From the NCBI RefSeq assembly GCF_016919245.1, contig NZ_JAFEJA010000001.1:2321001-2385000 (forward strand): DNA of 64,000 bases, given 5' to 3'. Made by a program: the position numbers and the translations under genes. This stretch comes from Streptomyces zhihengii. GTDB lineage: Bacteria > Actinomycetota > Actinomycetes > Streptomycetales > Streptomycetaceae. Below the pieces are notes generated by a model, which saw only the letters and a program-made list of their open reading frames with translations, ran no database searches and was not told the DNA's origin. This document shows positions 1 through 8,002 of the stretch, piece by piece (the first letter of the stretch is position 1; every line of letters starts with the position of its first letter).

Positions 1-1444
1 GGGTGCGGCCGCCGGCGGCCTCCACCAGCTCGGCCAGTTCGTCCATCATGTCGCCGCGCGAGCCCTCCCGGCCCGGCGTCGCCAGATGGCGGGCCACATA
101 GAGGATGCCCTGCTTCGGGTAGTCGAACGGGGAACCGACGTCCAGCCCCTTCCACTGGGGCACGTCCTCTCCCCCGGTGCCCTCGGGGGCCAGCCCGAGG
201 GAGGCGCCGACACCGTTGAAGTCGCCGCCGAGCTTCAGGGTCGCGGAGGTGAGCACCACCGACCGCTCGGTGAAGAGCTTCTCCCGCAGCAGCCCGGACA
301 CCGACAGCGGCGCCACCCGCAGCGAGGCCCCGAAGCGGTCGTGGCGCTCGTACCAGACGACGTCGTACTCGGAGCCATGGGTGATCCGCTCCGCCACGGC
401 GTGGATGCTCTCCACCGACGCCAGCGCCTGCTTGCGCACGGCGTCCTCGTCCTGGACCGACTTGTCGCGGGTGGAGCCCATCGCGGAGATCACCGTACGG
501 GCGGCGTCGCGCAGCGCCATCAGCGCGTAGCCGAGGTCCTCGGGGACGGTCTCCAGGCGGCCCGGCAGGGCCAGCTCCATGACGCGTTCGAACCCCTCGG
601 AAGCGGTCTGGAGGGCGTCCGCGGCCTTCTCGTTGACCAGCTTCGCGGCACGGCGGACCGCGCGGTTGACCTGGCCCGGGGTGAGCTCGCCCGTGGCGAC
701 GCCCGTCACCCGGGAGACCAGCTCATGGGCCTCGTCGACGATCAGCACCTCGTGCTGGGGCAGCACCGGAGCGCCCTCGATCGCGTCGATCGCGAGCAGG
801 GCGTGGTTGGTGACCACGACGTCCGCGAGCTTGGCGCGCTCACGGGCCATCTCCGCGAAGCACTCCGCCCCGTAGGCGCACTTGGAGGCGCCGAGGCACT
901 CCCGGGAGGAGACCGAGACCTGGCTCCAGGCGCGGTCCGAGACGCCCGGGGTCAGGTCGTCGCGGTCGCCGGTCTCGGTCTCGTCGGCCCAGTCGCGCAT
1001 CCGCAGCAGGTCCTGGCCGAGCTTGCTCGTCGGGGCGGCGGCCTCGAACTGGTCGAAGAGGCCCTCCTCCTCGTCCTGCGGAGCGCCCTCGTGCAGCCGG
1101 TGGAGGCACAGGTAGTTCGACCGGCCCTTGAGCATGGCGAACTCGGGGCGCCGTCGCAGCAGCGGGTGCAGGGCGTCCACCGTGCGCGGCAGGTCGCGCT
1201 CGACGAGCTGGCGCTGGAGCGCCAGGGTGGCCGTGGCGACCACCACCCGCTCGCCGTGCGCCAGGGCCGGCACCAGGTAGCCGAGCGACTTGCCGGTGCC
1301 GGTGCCGGCCTGCACCAGGAGGTGGGAGCTGTCGTCGATGACTCCGGCAACGGCCTCGGCCATGCTGGCCTGTCCGGGCCGTTCCACACCGCCCACGGCG
1401 GTGACGGCGGCGTGCAGGAGCTCGGGGAGGGATGGCTTCGTCAT
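1..1444 (-). CDS. ATP-dependent DNA helicase, DinG/XPD-like superfamily 2 (3' part off the window)
   Basis: Predicted iron-sulfur DNA helicase that unwinds damaged or structured DNA. The ATG at 1444 opens MTKPSLPELL and about 481 residues are visible. There is a Q-motif-like RPGQ near residue 22, Walker A GTGTGKS at 47-53 and a DEAH box near residue 235. One cysteine lies near residue 112 and a further cluster (CLGASKCAYGAEC) near 183-192, the arrangement expected for a 4Fe-4S domain of the XPD/DinG family. The remaining C-terminal part of helicase domain 2 lies before base 1, so the gene is cut by the window edge and not truncated biologically. It starts 53 bp after the siderophore gene on the same strand. 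In Streptomyces this gene lies near lexA (from memory), which fits a DNA-repair role. Confidence 0.88.
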   Translation of the reverse strand, partial: MTKPSLPELLHAAVTAVGGVERPGQASMAEAVAGVIDDSSHLLVQAGTGTGKSLGYLVPALAHGERVVVATATLALQRQLVERDLPRTVDALHPLLRRRPEFAMLKGRSNYLCLHRLHEGAPQDEEEGLFDQFEAAAPTSKLGQDLLRMRDWADETETGDRDDLTPGVSDRAWSQVSVSSRECLGASKCAYGAECFAEMARERAKLADVVVTNHALLAIDAIEGAPVLPQHEVLIVDEAHELVSRVTGVATGELTPGQVNRAVRRAAKLVNEKAADALQTASEGFERVMELALPGRLETVPEDLGYALMALRDAARTVISAMGSTRDKSVQDEDAVRKQALASVESIHAVAERITHGSEYDVVWYERHDRFGASLRVAPLSVSGLLREKLFTERSVVLTSATLKLGGDFNGVGASLGLAPEGTGGEDVPQWKGLDVGSPFDYPKQGILYVARHLATPGREGSRGDMMDELAELVEAAGGRT

Positions 1445-1497
1445 AGCGCGCCCAGCCTACGGGTCGCCACTGACAGCACGATCACTTCGCGCCGTCC

Positions 1498-3360
1498 TCA
1501 CGGTGCCGCCAGCGGATTGGGCACCGTGCCGTGGACGGCCGCGTGGGGCCGGTGCGGGCGGTCGCGGTAGCCGTCGAGGTGGAGGCGGTTGCGGTTGAGA
1601 CAGAGCCGGTCGATGCGTTCCGTGAGCAGGTCGAACAGTTCGTAGCGCTCCTTCAGGTCGGGGAAGAGCGCCTGGTGGCGCAGGATCTCCTCCCTGACCA
1701 GGGCGAAGAACTGCTCCTCGGGGACGCCGAGCTGGTCCTCGGCGAGCGGGGCGAGGTAGCGGAAGACGCCCACGAAGAGCCCGGAGTGGATGAACTGGGT
1801 GAGGAAGGCGGGCTCCTCCGTCAGCAGCACCCCGCGCACCTCGGCCGGCATGGTGTCGTGCTCGGGCAGCGGCCGGGCGCTGATGTTCACGTCGTCGACG
1901 AAGTCCTTGATCGCCAGCCGCACCGGGACGTCGTGCTCGTCGTAGACCACGATGGCGTTCTCTCCGTGCGGGGAGAAGACCGTCCCGTAGCGGTAGAGGA
2001 AGCGCAGCAGCGGCGGCAGCAGCGCCGCGAACAGCCGCCGGAGCCAGACGGCGGGCGCCAGGCCCGAACGCTCCACCAGCTCGGCGACGAAGGCGCGGCC
2101 CGCCGGGTCGGTGTGCAGCAGCGAGGCGAGGGTGCGCGCCCGCTCCCCGGGGTCGAGACGGGGGACGAGGGGCTCGCGCCAGATGGCTCCCAGCAGCTCC
2201 TTGTACTGGTACGGGACGTCGTCGAGCCGGTCGTACAGCGGATGCTCGACCGTCACCGATGCGACCTCGCCGAGCAGGATCACCCGGCACTCGTCGCGCA
2301 GGAAGGCGTCCGCGTCGCGCAGGCCCTGCACCCAGGCGGTGACCGCGGGGGCGGCGAGCGTGCGCTCGGTCGGCAGCCCGCGCCAGACCAGGGTGTTGAG
2401 GACGGACAGCGGCAGCTTGACGGTGTGCCGTTCGGGCCGGCCGGTGTTCACGAAGGTGCGCACCGACTGCTGCGGCAGGCGCAGGTCCCCGTCGGTGGGC
2501 AGCGGCACGATCTCCCGGCGGGCGACGGCGGGCGCGTAGAGCGGGAGCAGCACCTCGTCCCACTGCCAGGGGTGCACCGGCAGGAGCAGATAGGCGGACG
2601 GGTCCAGGCCCTGCTCGCGCAGCGCCGCGTCGAACCGGGCGCGGGTGGCGTCGTCGAGTTCCCGGGCGTACAGGTCCGGCGGCAGCGCGAGGGCGGGGAC
2701 GCCCCGGTAGGCGGCGAGGCGGGTGCTGACCGCGATCCAGGGCAGGGCGGCGGGGCGGCGGGACTCCGGGGCCCAGCGCGCGGTGTCGGACGCGGAGAAG
2801 CCGATGCGGCCCTTGTTCAGGACGATCCACGGGTGTCCGGTCTGGTGGCCCTCCAGTTCGGCGTAGCCGAGTCCGGCCAGCTCGGCGGCGGTGAGGGCGG
2901 TGTGGTCGAGCGCGGTGTCGGCGGTGAGGGTGACGGAGAGCTCGCGCAGCAGGTGGCCGAGGGTGGCGCCGTCGATGCCGAGCGTCTCGCGGGCCCGGGA
3001 GAGGAAGGCCAGCGGGTCGGTGAAGGGCCGCCCGTCCCAGGCGACGGAGTCCGCCTCGACGCGCCAGCTCCCGTAGGCGCCCCGGCGGGCCCGGAAGGTG
3101 AGGCGGCCGGCGTCGCCGAGGCCGAGGACGTACGGGGCGGCGGCCGCGGCCCCGCCGGGGCCCGCGGGACCGGCGGTGTCGTCGTCGGGGCGCGGGGTGA
3201 GGATCTCCTCGTACGCGAACTCGCCGATCATCTTGGCCAGCAGCCGGCTCCCGGCGCGTTCCCAGTTCCGCGCGGTCAGCCCGGGCGGAGTGCCGAGCAC
3301 GGTGGGCGGCGGGGCGCCGGGCGCGGTGGTGGCGTCACGACGGGCGGGGGTCTTCGGCAC
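1498..3360 (-). CDS. IucA/IucC family siderophore synthetase (first copy)
   Basis: ATP-dependent NIS synthetase, expected to adenylate a carboxylate (typically citrate) and condense it with an amine or hydroxylamine to build a siderophore. Family signatures include GHPWIVLNKGRIGFS (ATP-binding region), LPVHPWQWD, QQSVRTF, the HTVKLPLS segment, and a C-terminal FhuF-like part around HGENAIVVYDEHD followed by KDFVDDVN. I prefer the GTG at 3360 because GAGGAG lies 5 nt upstream, giving 620 aa. A longer in-frame GTG at 3423 would overlap the acyltransferase stop by 4 nt (GTGA) and cannot be excluded. The gene is the last of four co-directional genes, and the tight spacing implies one operon. A second IucA/IucC gene upstream suggests two sequential condensations. 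The substrates cannot be read from sequence. Confidence 0.9.
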   Translation of the reverse strand: MPKTPARRDATTAPGAPPPTVLGTPPGLTARNWERAGSRLLAKMIGEFAYEEILTPRPDDDTAGPAGPGGAAAAAPYVLGLGDAGRLTFRARRGAYGSWRVEADSVAWDGRPFTDPLAFLSRARETLGIDGATLGHLLRELSVTLTADTALDHTALTAAELAGLGYAELEGHQTGHPWIVLNKGRIGFSASDTARWAPESRRPAALPWIAVSTRLAAYRGVPALALPPDLYARELDDATRARFDAALREQGLDPSAYLLLPVHPWQWDEVLLPLYAPAVARREIVPLPTDGDLRLPQQSVRTFVNTGRPERHTVKLPLSVLNTLVWRGLPTERTLAAPAVTAWVQGLRDADAFLRDECRVILLGEVASVTVEHPLYDRLDDVPYQYKELLGAIWREPLVPRLDPGERARTLASLLHTDPAGRAFVAELVERSGLAPAVWLRRLFAALLPPLLRFLYRYGTVFSPHGENAIVVYDEHDVPVRLAIKDFVDDVNISARPLPEHDTMPAEVRGVLLTEEPAFLTQFIHSGLFVGVFRYLAPLAEDQLGVPEEQFFALVREEILRHQALFPDLKERYELFDLLTERIDRLCLNRNRLHLDGYRDRPHRPHAAVHGTVPNPLAAP

Positions 3361-3419
3361 GGGGACTCCTCGGGTGGGTCCGATGCGGGGCGGACGGTGG
3401 AGGGAACGCGGCGGCACGG

Positions 3420-4157
3420 TCACAGCACCCCGCGCAGCGCGCGCTCCCGGATCATGAGCGCGGCCCGCTTCCCGGGCAGGGCGACCTCGGCGGAGAAGCG
3501 GAACCCGGCGGCCAGGAAGGCGGACACGGAGGGGGTGTTGCGCACATCGGGTTCGGCGACGACCCGTGCGCAGCGCGGGCGGAGATCCAGCACGAGGTCG
3601 GCGACGGCCCGCAGGAGCACGGACCCGACCCCCCGCCCGCGGTCCCGGGAGCCGCCGATCAGGACGTGCACGCCGGTGTCGTGCGGACGCGCCGGGTAGT
3701 GCCGGGCCAGTGGATCGAGGTCGGCCCGGTAGATCTCGAAGTAGCTCATCGCGGTGCCGTCGAGGACGCCCAGGCAGGGCGTGCTGTGGCCGGTGGCGAG
3801 CTGCTCGCGCAGATGGGCGAGGGTCACGGACTCGGGGCCCGCGAGCTCCCAGTAGGCCGCCACGGCCGGGTCGTTCATCCAGCCGGCCAGCAGGCCGAGG
3901 TCCCGTTCCGGGACGACGGGCACCAGCCGCAGGTCACCGGCGGAGGTGGCGACGGGCCCCCAGGGGGATGCACCGGCCGCGGGCGGCACCCCGCCGGGAG
4001 CCACGGCGTCACCGGCGGCGGGCCCCCAGGGGGATGCACCGGCCGCGGGCGGCACCCCGCCGGGAGCCACGGCGTCACCGGCGGCGGGCTCGTCGGGCCG
4101 GGGGCCGCCGGAGTGCGCGGCGGCGCCGTCGGCGCCGCGCGCTGCGGGTATGGGCAC
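3420..4157 (-). CDS. GNAT acyltransferase, IucB/RhbD-like siderophore acetylase
   Basis: Predicted N-acyltransferase of siderophore assembly (Acetyltransf_8 / IucB-AlcB type), 245 aa. The catalytic domain occupies about residues 75-245, with YFEIYRADLDPLARHYPA, the GVHVLIGGSRDRGRG acyl-CoA loop and a C-terminal NTPSVSAFLAAGFRF segment. Such enzymes usually acetylate or succinylate an N-hydroxylated diamine. The GTG start at 4157 has AGAGGAGA about 8 nt upstream. The first ~70 residues are a low-complexity Pro/Ala/Gly linker containing two identical 22-aa repeats (see 3954-4085). It lies between the two IucA/IucC genes, 31 bp after the upstream one and adjoining the downstream one. I see no sign that the linker has an enzymatic role; a tether is a guess. 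Confidence 0.85.
   Translation of the reverse strand: MPIPAARGADGAAAHSGGPRPDEPAAGDAVAPGGVPPAAGASPWGPAAGDAVAPGGVPPAAGASPWGPVATSAGDLRLVPVVPERDLGLLAGWMNDPAVAAYWELAGPESVTLAHLREQLATGHSTPCLGVLDGTAMSYFEIYRADLDPLARHYPARPHDTGVHVLIGGSRDRGRGVGSVLLRAVADLVLDLRPRCARVVAEPDVRNTPSVSAFLAAGFRFSAEVALPGKRAALMIRERALRGVL
3954..4085. repeat. Perfect 2 x 66-bp tandem duplication inside the acyltransferase gene
   Basis: Copy 1 spans 3954-4019 and copy 2 spans 4020-4085. As read they are identical over 66 bp. The unit is a multiple of three and encodes a 22-residue segment (AAGDAVAPGGVPPAAGASPW followed by GP) twice in the N-terminal linker. Perfect nucleotide identity, with no synonymous differences, suggests a recent duplication. 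Confidence 0.92.
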
Positions 4158-4188
4158 GGGGGTGGTCTCCTCTCGTCGGCCGCGCCGC

Positions 4189-6249
4189 TCAGGAGTGGAG
4201 CGGGTTGGCGAGGGCGACGTAGACGGACTGGGTGTCGACGGGGCCGACGAGTTCGTCGAGGCCCCGCAGCCGGGTCAGCAGGTTCGCCTTGGAGCGGAGC
4301 ACGTCCGCGTCGAGGAGCCGGCCGGGCAGCGGGGAGCCCAGGGCCGTGTGGGCCGCGAGGAAACGGCGCAGGGCGGCGAGGAGCACCCGCTCGTCGGCGA
4401 GGCCCTGGGAACCGAACGCGCCGACGAGACCGAGGATGTTGTTGATCCCGAGGTAGTAGGCGAAGCGCTCGTCCGTGACGGCGTCGGAGACGAAGGTGTC
4501 GCTGGCGGTGCCGATGCCGGGCAGCCTGCGGTCGAGCGCCTCGCGGTGCGACTCGCGGAAGTAGTAGCCCTGGTTGTCCCGGTAGCGCCCGCCGGCCGGC
4601 CAGCCCTGCGCGTCGAGGAGGACCAGCGTGTTCTGCTGGTGGGCCTCCAGGGCGATGCCCGCGGTGGCGTCGAGCCACAGCACCGGCAGCACGACCTTGT
4701 CGAGGTAGCGCAGGAACCACTCGGCGGACACGGCCGCGCGGGGGCGGCCGGTGCGGGCGGCGAGGGTGTCGACGACGTCGGCGAGCCGCGAGTACGTCCC
4801 CTCCCGGCCCGGCATGGGGCGGGGCGAGGTGAGGGCGGCGACGCAGACCGCGTCGTCGCCGGGACCGAAGGGGTTGTGGCGCAGCACGACGTCGAGGCCG
4901 GCGACGGGGCCGCCGCCGGGGGCGTCGGCCCCGAGCCAGGCCGGGTCGCGGACGATGTCGAACCCGGGGTGGACGGCGCGCCACCGGTCGCCGAGCCCGG
5001 TGCGCAGCAGCCGGTGCACCTCGACGCCGCGGTGCAGCTCCTTGCGGAGGTTCTCCCGGCGGGAGTTGGTGATCCGCACACCGAGCGAGAGCTTGAGCAT
5101 CACCGGCGCACCGGGCCGGTGGACGGTGCGGACGGAGGAGGTGGGGTACCAGTCCTCGCCGTGCGCCCCCAGGTCGTGCAGCAGTCCGGCGTCGAGGAGG
5201 GCGGCCACGGCGGGGCGGTGCGCCAGGTCGCGCGCCTGCCAGGGGTGGAGCGGGAGGGCGGCGCACCCCTCGGGGACGGCGAGGCCCCCGGCGAGCCGGG
5301 CGGTGAGCCGCTCGGCGGGGAGCGGGCGGCCCTGCTCGGTCCAGGCGGAGTCGGTGGCGAGGACGGAGCGGTCGACGGCCATCCAGTGGAGGGCGAACGC
5401 GCCGTGCAGCTCCGGCGAGTAGCGCCGCACCTCGGACTCCGAGAGGCCCTCCCGGCTCTTCGGCGCGGGGTGCAGGGGGTGGCCGAGGAGCAGCGACTGC
5501 TCGGCGGCGAGGAAGTGGTCGGCGTGGGCGGGCGGCGCCGGGCGGCGGCGGCGCTCGGCGAGGAAGAGCGCGGTGTGCCGCACCGAGTCGGCGACGCGCC
5601 CCACGAGGTCGGCGCCCTCGGCCTGACCGGCCTCCCGGCCGAGCAGGGCGGCGACGGTGACCGCGTCGGCGGTGCCGGCCCCGCGCGGGCTGCCCTCCAG
5701 GACGGGGGGCCCGAAGCGGTGCCATCCGGCGGCGGACCAGTGGCGGACGGGGACGCGCAGCGCGGTGCCGCTGGCGTCGAGGGGGATGCGCAGGGTGTCG
5801 CCTGCGGGGGCGGGGATGCCGCGCTCCCGTACCCAGCAGCGCACCAGGTTCTCGCAGGCCGCGCCGTCCGCCGCCCGGTAGGGGTCCGGGTCGTCGAGAT
5901 GGTCCCCGGCGGCCGTGGCGGGACGGGGGCCGGTGCTCTCCGCGGCGGGGTCCACGGCCGCCGGGCGGGGAGCCTCGGGCACGGGGGCCGTCACGCCGGG
6001 AGCCTCGGGCACAGGCCCGGTCACCGGTTCCGGACGGGGGGCCTCCGCGGCGGGGTCCACGGCCGCAGGCCCCCTGCCGGGTGCGTCGCCCGGCCCCCTG
6101 CCGGGTGCGTCGTCGAGGCCGCCGCCCGACTGGCGGGGCACCGTCGGCGCCTCGCACGCGAGCGGGCCGCCCGTCGTGCCTCGGTCGTGGGGCGCGGCGG
6201 CGGGGCGGCCGTGGGCCTCGGGCACTTCGGGGGCGGGGGTGGGATTCAC
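4189..6249 (-). CDS. IucA/IucC family siderophore synthetase (second copy, with long Pro/Ala-rich N-terminus)
   Basis: Second NIS synthetase, 686 aa. Motifs: LLGHPLHPAPKSREGLSE, LPLHPWQARDL, WYPTSSVRTVHRP, the LKLSLGVRITNSRREN segment, EAHQQNTLVLLD, and a C-terminal part with YRDNQGYYFRESH. The catalytic fold starts only near residue 130. The residues before it are Pro/Ala/Glu-rich, with repeated AVDPAAE and GPVPEAP-like units, longer than in classical IucA. The GTG at 6249 is preceded by GAGGAAG at short spacing. It lies 64 bp after the aminotransferase and 31 bp before the acyltransferase, so co-transcription is likely. Having two synthetases and one acyltransferase resembles citrate-diamine siderophore loci of the rhizobactin/schizokinen type. 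The product here is unknown. Confidence 0.9.
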   Translation of the reverse strand: MNPTPAPEVPEAHGRPAAAPHDRGTTGGPLACEAPTVPRQSGGGLDDAPGRGPGDAPGRGPAAVDPAAEAPRPEPVTGPVPEAPGVTAPVPEAPRPAAVDPAAESTGPRPATAAGDHLDDPDPYRAADGAACENLVRCWVRERGIPAPAGDTLRIPLDASGTALRVPVRHWSAAGWHRFGPPVLEGSPRGAGTADAVTVAALLGREAGQAEGADLVGRVADSVRHTALFLAERRRRPAPPAHADHFLAAEQSLLLGHPLHPAPKSREGLSESEVRRYSPELHGAFALHWMAVDRSVLATDSAWTEQGRPLPAERLTARLAGGLAVPEGCAALPLHPWQARDLAHRPAVAALLDAGLLHDLGAHGEDWYPTSSVRTVHRPGAPVMLKLSLGVRITNSRRENLRKELHRGVEVHRLLRTGLGDRWRAVHPGFDIVRDPAWLGADAPGGGPVAGLDVVLRHNPFGPGDDAVCVAALTSPRPMPGREGTYSRLADVVDTLAARTGRPRAAVSAEWFLRYLDKVVLPVLWLDATAGIALEAHQQNTLVLLDAQGWPAGGRYRDNQGYYFRESHREALDRRLPGIGTASDTFVSDAVTDERFAYYLGINNILGLVGAFGSQGLADERVLLAALRRFLAAHTALGSPLPGRLLDADVLRSKANLLTRLRGLDELVGPVDTQSVYVALANPLHS

Positions 6250-6313
6250 GGGGCTTCCTCGGGGGGTGGGCCGGGGGGCGGCGGAAGGCGGTGACGGGCG
6301 CGGACGGGGTGGC

Positions 6314-7687
6314 TCAGCGGGGCGGGGCCGCCCCGGCCCCGGCGGTGCGCTCCGCTGCGGCGAGGGCGTCGGCGAAGCGGTCGAGGACGGCGGCGGCCTG
6401 CTCGTCGGTGAGGGTCAGCGGGGGCAGCAGCCGCACCACGGACGACTCCCGGCCGCCCAGTTCGACGATGAGCCCGCGCTCCAGGCAGGCCCGGCGGACG
6501 GCGACGGCGAGGCGGGGGGCCGGGGGCGGCACCGGCAGGTCGGGCGACTGGGACGCGGGGTCGACCAGTTCGACGCCGATCATCAGCCCCCGGCCGCGGA
6601 CGTCGCCGATGCAGGCGTGCGCGGCGGCGAGTCCCTGGAGGCTCGCGAGCATCCGGGCGCCGAGGCTCGCGGCGCGCTCGGCGAGGCCGTTCTCGCGGAC
6701 GTAGGCCAGAGTGGCGGCGCCCGCGGCCATGGCGAGCTGGTTGCCGCGGAACGTTCCGGCGTGGGCGCCGGGCTGCCAGGCGTCGAGCCCGGAGCGGTAG
6801 ACGATCACGGCGAGCGGGAGGGAGCCGCCGATCGCCTTCGACATGACCATCACGTCGGGCACCACGCCGCTGTGCTCGACGGCCCAGAACCTGCCGGTGC
6901 GCCCGACGCCCGTCTGCACCTCGTCGGCGATCAGCGGGATGGAGCGGTCGGCGGTCAGGACGCGCATCCGCCGAAGCCAGTCGTCGGGCGCCGGGATCAC
7001 CCCGCCCTCGCCCTGCACCGGCTCCAGGATCATGCCCGCCGGTGCGGGGACGCCGCCCCGGGGGTCGTCGAGGAGGTTCTCGGTCCACCGGGCGGCCAGT
7101 TCGGCGCCGCGGCCCCCGCCGGCCCCGAACGGGCAGCGGTAGTCGTACGGGTAGGGCAGCCGGGTCACCCCCCGGACGCCGGTGGCGCCGCCGGAGACGT
7201 CGAGGGCGCCGGCCGTCATGCCGTGGTAGGCGCCGGTGAAGGCGAGCATGCCCTGCCGGCCGGTCGCGGTGCGCACCAGCTTGAGGGCGGCCTCGACGGC
7301 GTCGGTGCCCGCCGGGCCGCAGAACTGGATCCGGGCGTCGTCGGCGAACCGCGGCGGCAGCGTGGCGAACAGCTCCGTGGTGAAGGCGTCCTTGACGGGT
7401 GTGGCCAGGTCGAGGACATGCAGCGGTGCGCCCGACGCGAGGACCTTCTTGATGGCCTCCAGGACGACCGGGTGGTTGTGCCCGAGGGCCAGGGTGCCCG
7501 CGCCGGACAGGCAGTCGAGGTAGCGGCGGCCGTCGGCGCCCTCGATCGTGAGGCCCCGGGCGCGTACGGGCACGATCGGCAGCGAGCGCGCGTAGGTGCG
7601 GGCCGCGGACTCGCGGAGCGACTGCCGGTGCAGGATCCCCTCGTGCGCGGTGGTCGGTGCCGTCGGGGCTGGTTCGGTCACGGCCAA
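6314..7687 (-). CDS. Diaminobutyrate-2-oxoglutarate-type class III aminotransferase
   Basis: PLP-dependent class III transaminase, expected to make L-2,4-diaminobutyrate from aspartate semialdehyde and glutamate, the entry step to a diamine arm of a siderophore. Visible signatures: SGAGTLALGHNHP, GPAGTDAVEAALKLVR, AYHGMTAGALDVS, LIADEVQTGVGRTG and the lysine in MVMSKAIGG that should bind PLP. The same frame stays open for another ~3 kb upstream through the protease genes on the opposite strand, so the start must be chosen. The TTG at 7687 has AGGA 9 nt upstream and gives 457 aa; the GTG at 7681 is the alternative but its spacing is poor. The gene heads the four-gene siderophore operon. No decarboxylase or N-hydroxylase gene follows, unlike rhizobactin-type loci. 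Confidence 0.87.
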   Translation of the reverse strand: MAVTEPAPTAPTTAHEGILHRQSLRESAARTYARSLPIVPVRARGLTIEGADGRRYLDCLSGAGTLALGHNHPVVLEAIKKVLASGAPLHVLDLATPVKDAFTTELFATLPPRFADDARIQFCGPAGTDAVEAALKLVRTATGRQGMLAFTGAYHGMTAGALDVSGGATGVRGVTRLPYPYDYRCPFGAGGGRGAELAARWTENLLDDPRGGVPAPAGMILEPVQGEGGVIPAPDDWLRRMRVLTADRSIPLIADEVQTGVGRTGRFWAVEHSGVVPDVMVMSKAIGGSLPLAVIVYRSGLDAWQPGAHAGTFRGNQLAMAAGAATLAYVRENGLAERAASLGARMLASLQGLAAAHACIGDVRGRGLMIGVELVDPASQSPDLPVPPPAPRLAVAVRRACLERGLIVELGGRESSVVRLLPPLTLTDEQAAAVLDRFADALAAAERTAGAGAAPPR

Positions 7688-8002
7688 GGCTGTCGGTCCT
7701 CCCGCTGGTGCGCCTGCTGGTCTCCCCCGGGCCCCGGCCCGCCGCGCCAACCCGGGGGCGGGCGGCGGCCGTTGTCCCGCTGGTACCAACGACGCGGGGC
7801 GCGGCGGATCACGGGGTGACGGGAAGATCCTTGGCGCGGCGGAACCGCGGACCTGCTGCACGCCGTCCCCAACGGCACCGGCATAGTGGGGGCCGCACCC
7901 GGTCACCGGGTGGTGCCGGAGACGGCACGCGACACCGACATGTACGACACGCTGCGACGTTCCCGACGAAGCGCGGCACCGAAGTCCCAGGGGGATCACG
8001 AG
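7688..8002. promoter_or_regulatory. Divergent intergenic region between the siderophore operon and protease 1
   Basis: This 315-bp region should hold promoters for both directions. I see an inverted repeat CGTTG (7770-7774) and CAACG (7787-7791) with a 12-nt gap that could be an operator. I do not see the 19-bp A/T-rich iron box (TTAGGTTAGGCTAACCTAA-like) used by DmdR1/IdeR, although it would be expected ahead of a siderophore operon. No -35/-10 pair is convincing by eye. Confidence 0.4.

Noticed and set aside
3946..6294. 782-aa plus-strand frame antisense to the siderophore synthetase and acyltransferase
   Set aside because: High-GC shadow frame; the minus-strand genes have clear family motifs and this one has none.
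7688..8002. Iron box (DmdR1/IdeR site) ahead of the siderophore operon
   Set aside because: No 19-bp A/T-rich palindrome of that type could be found by eye in the region.
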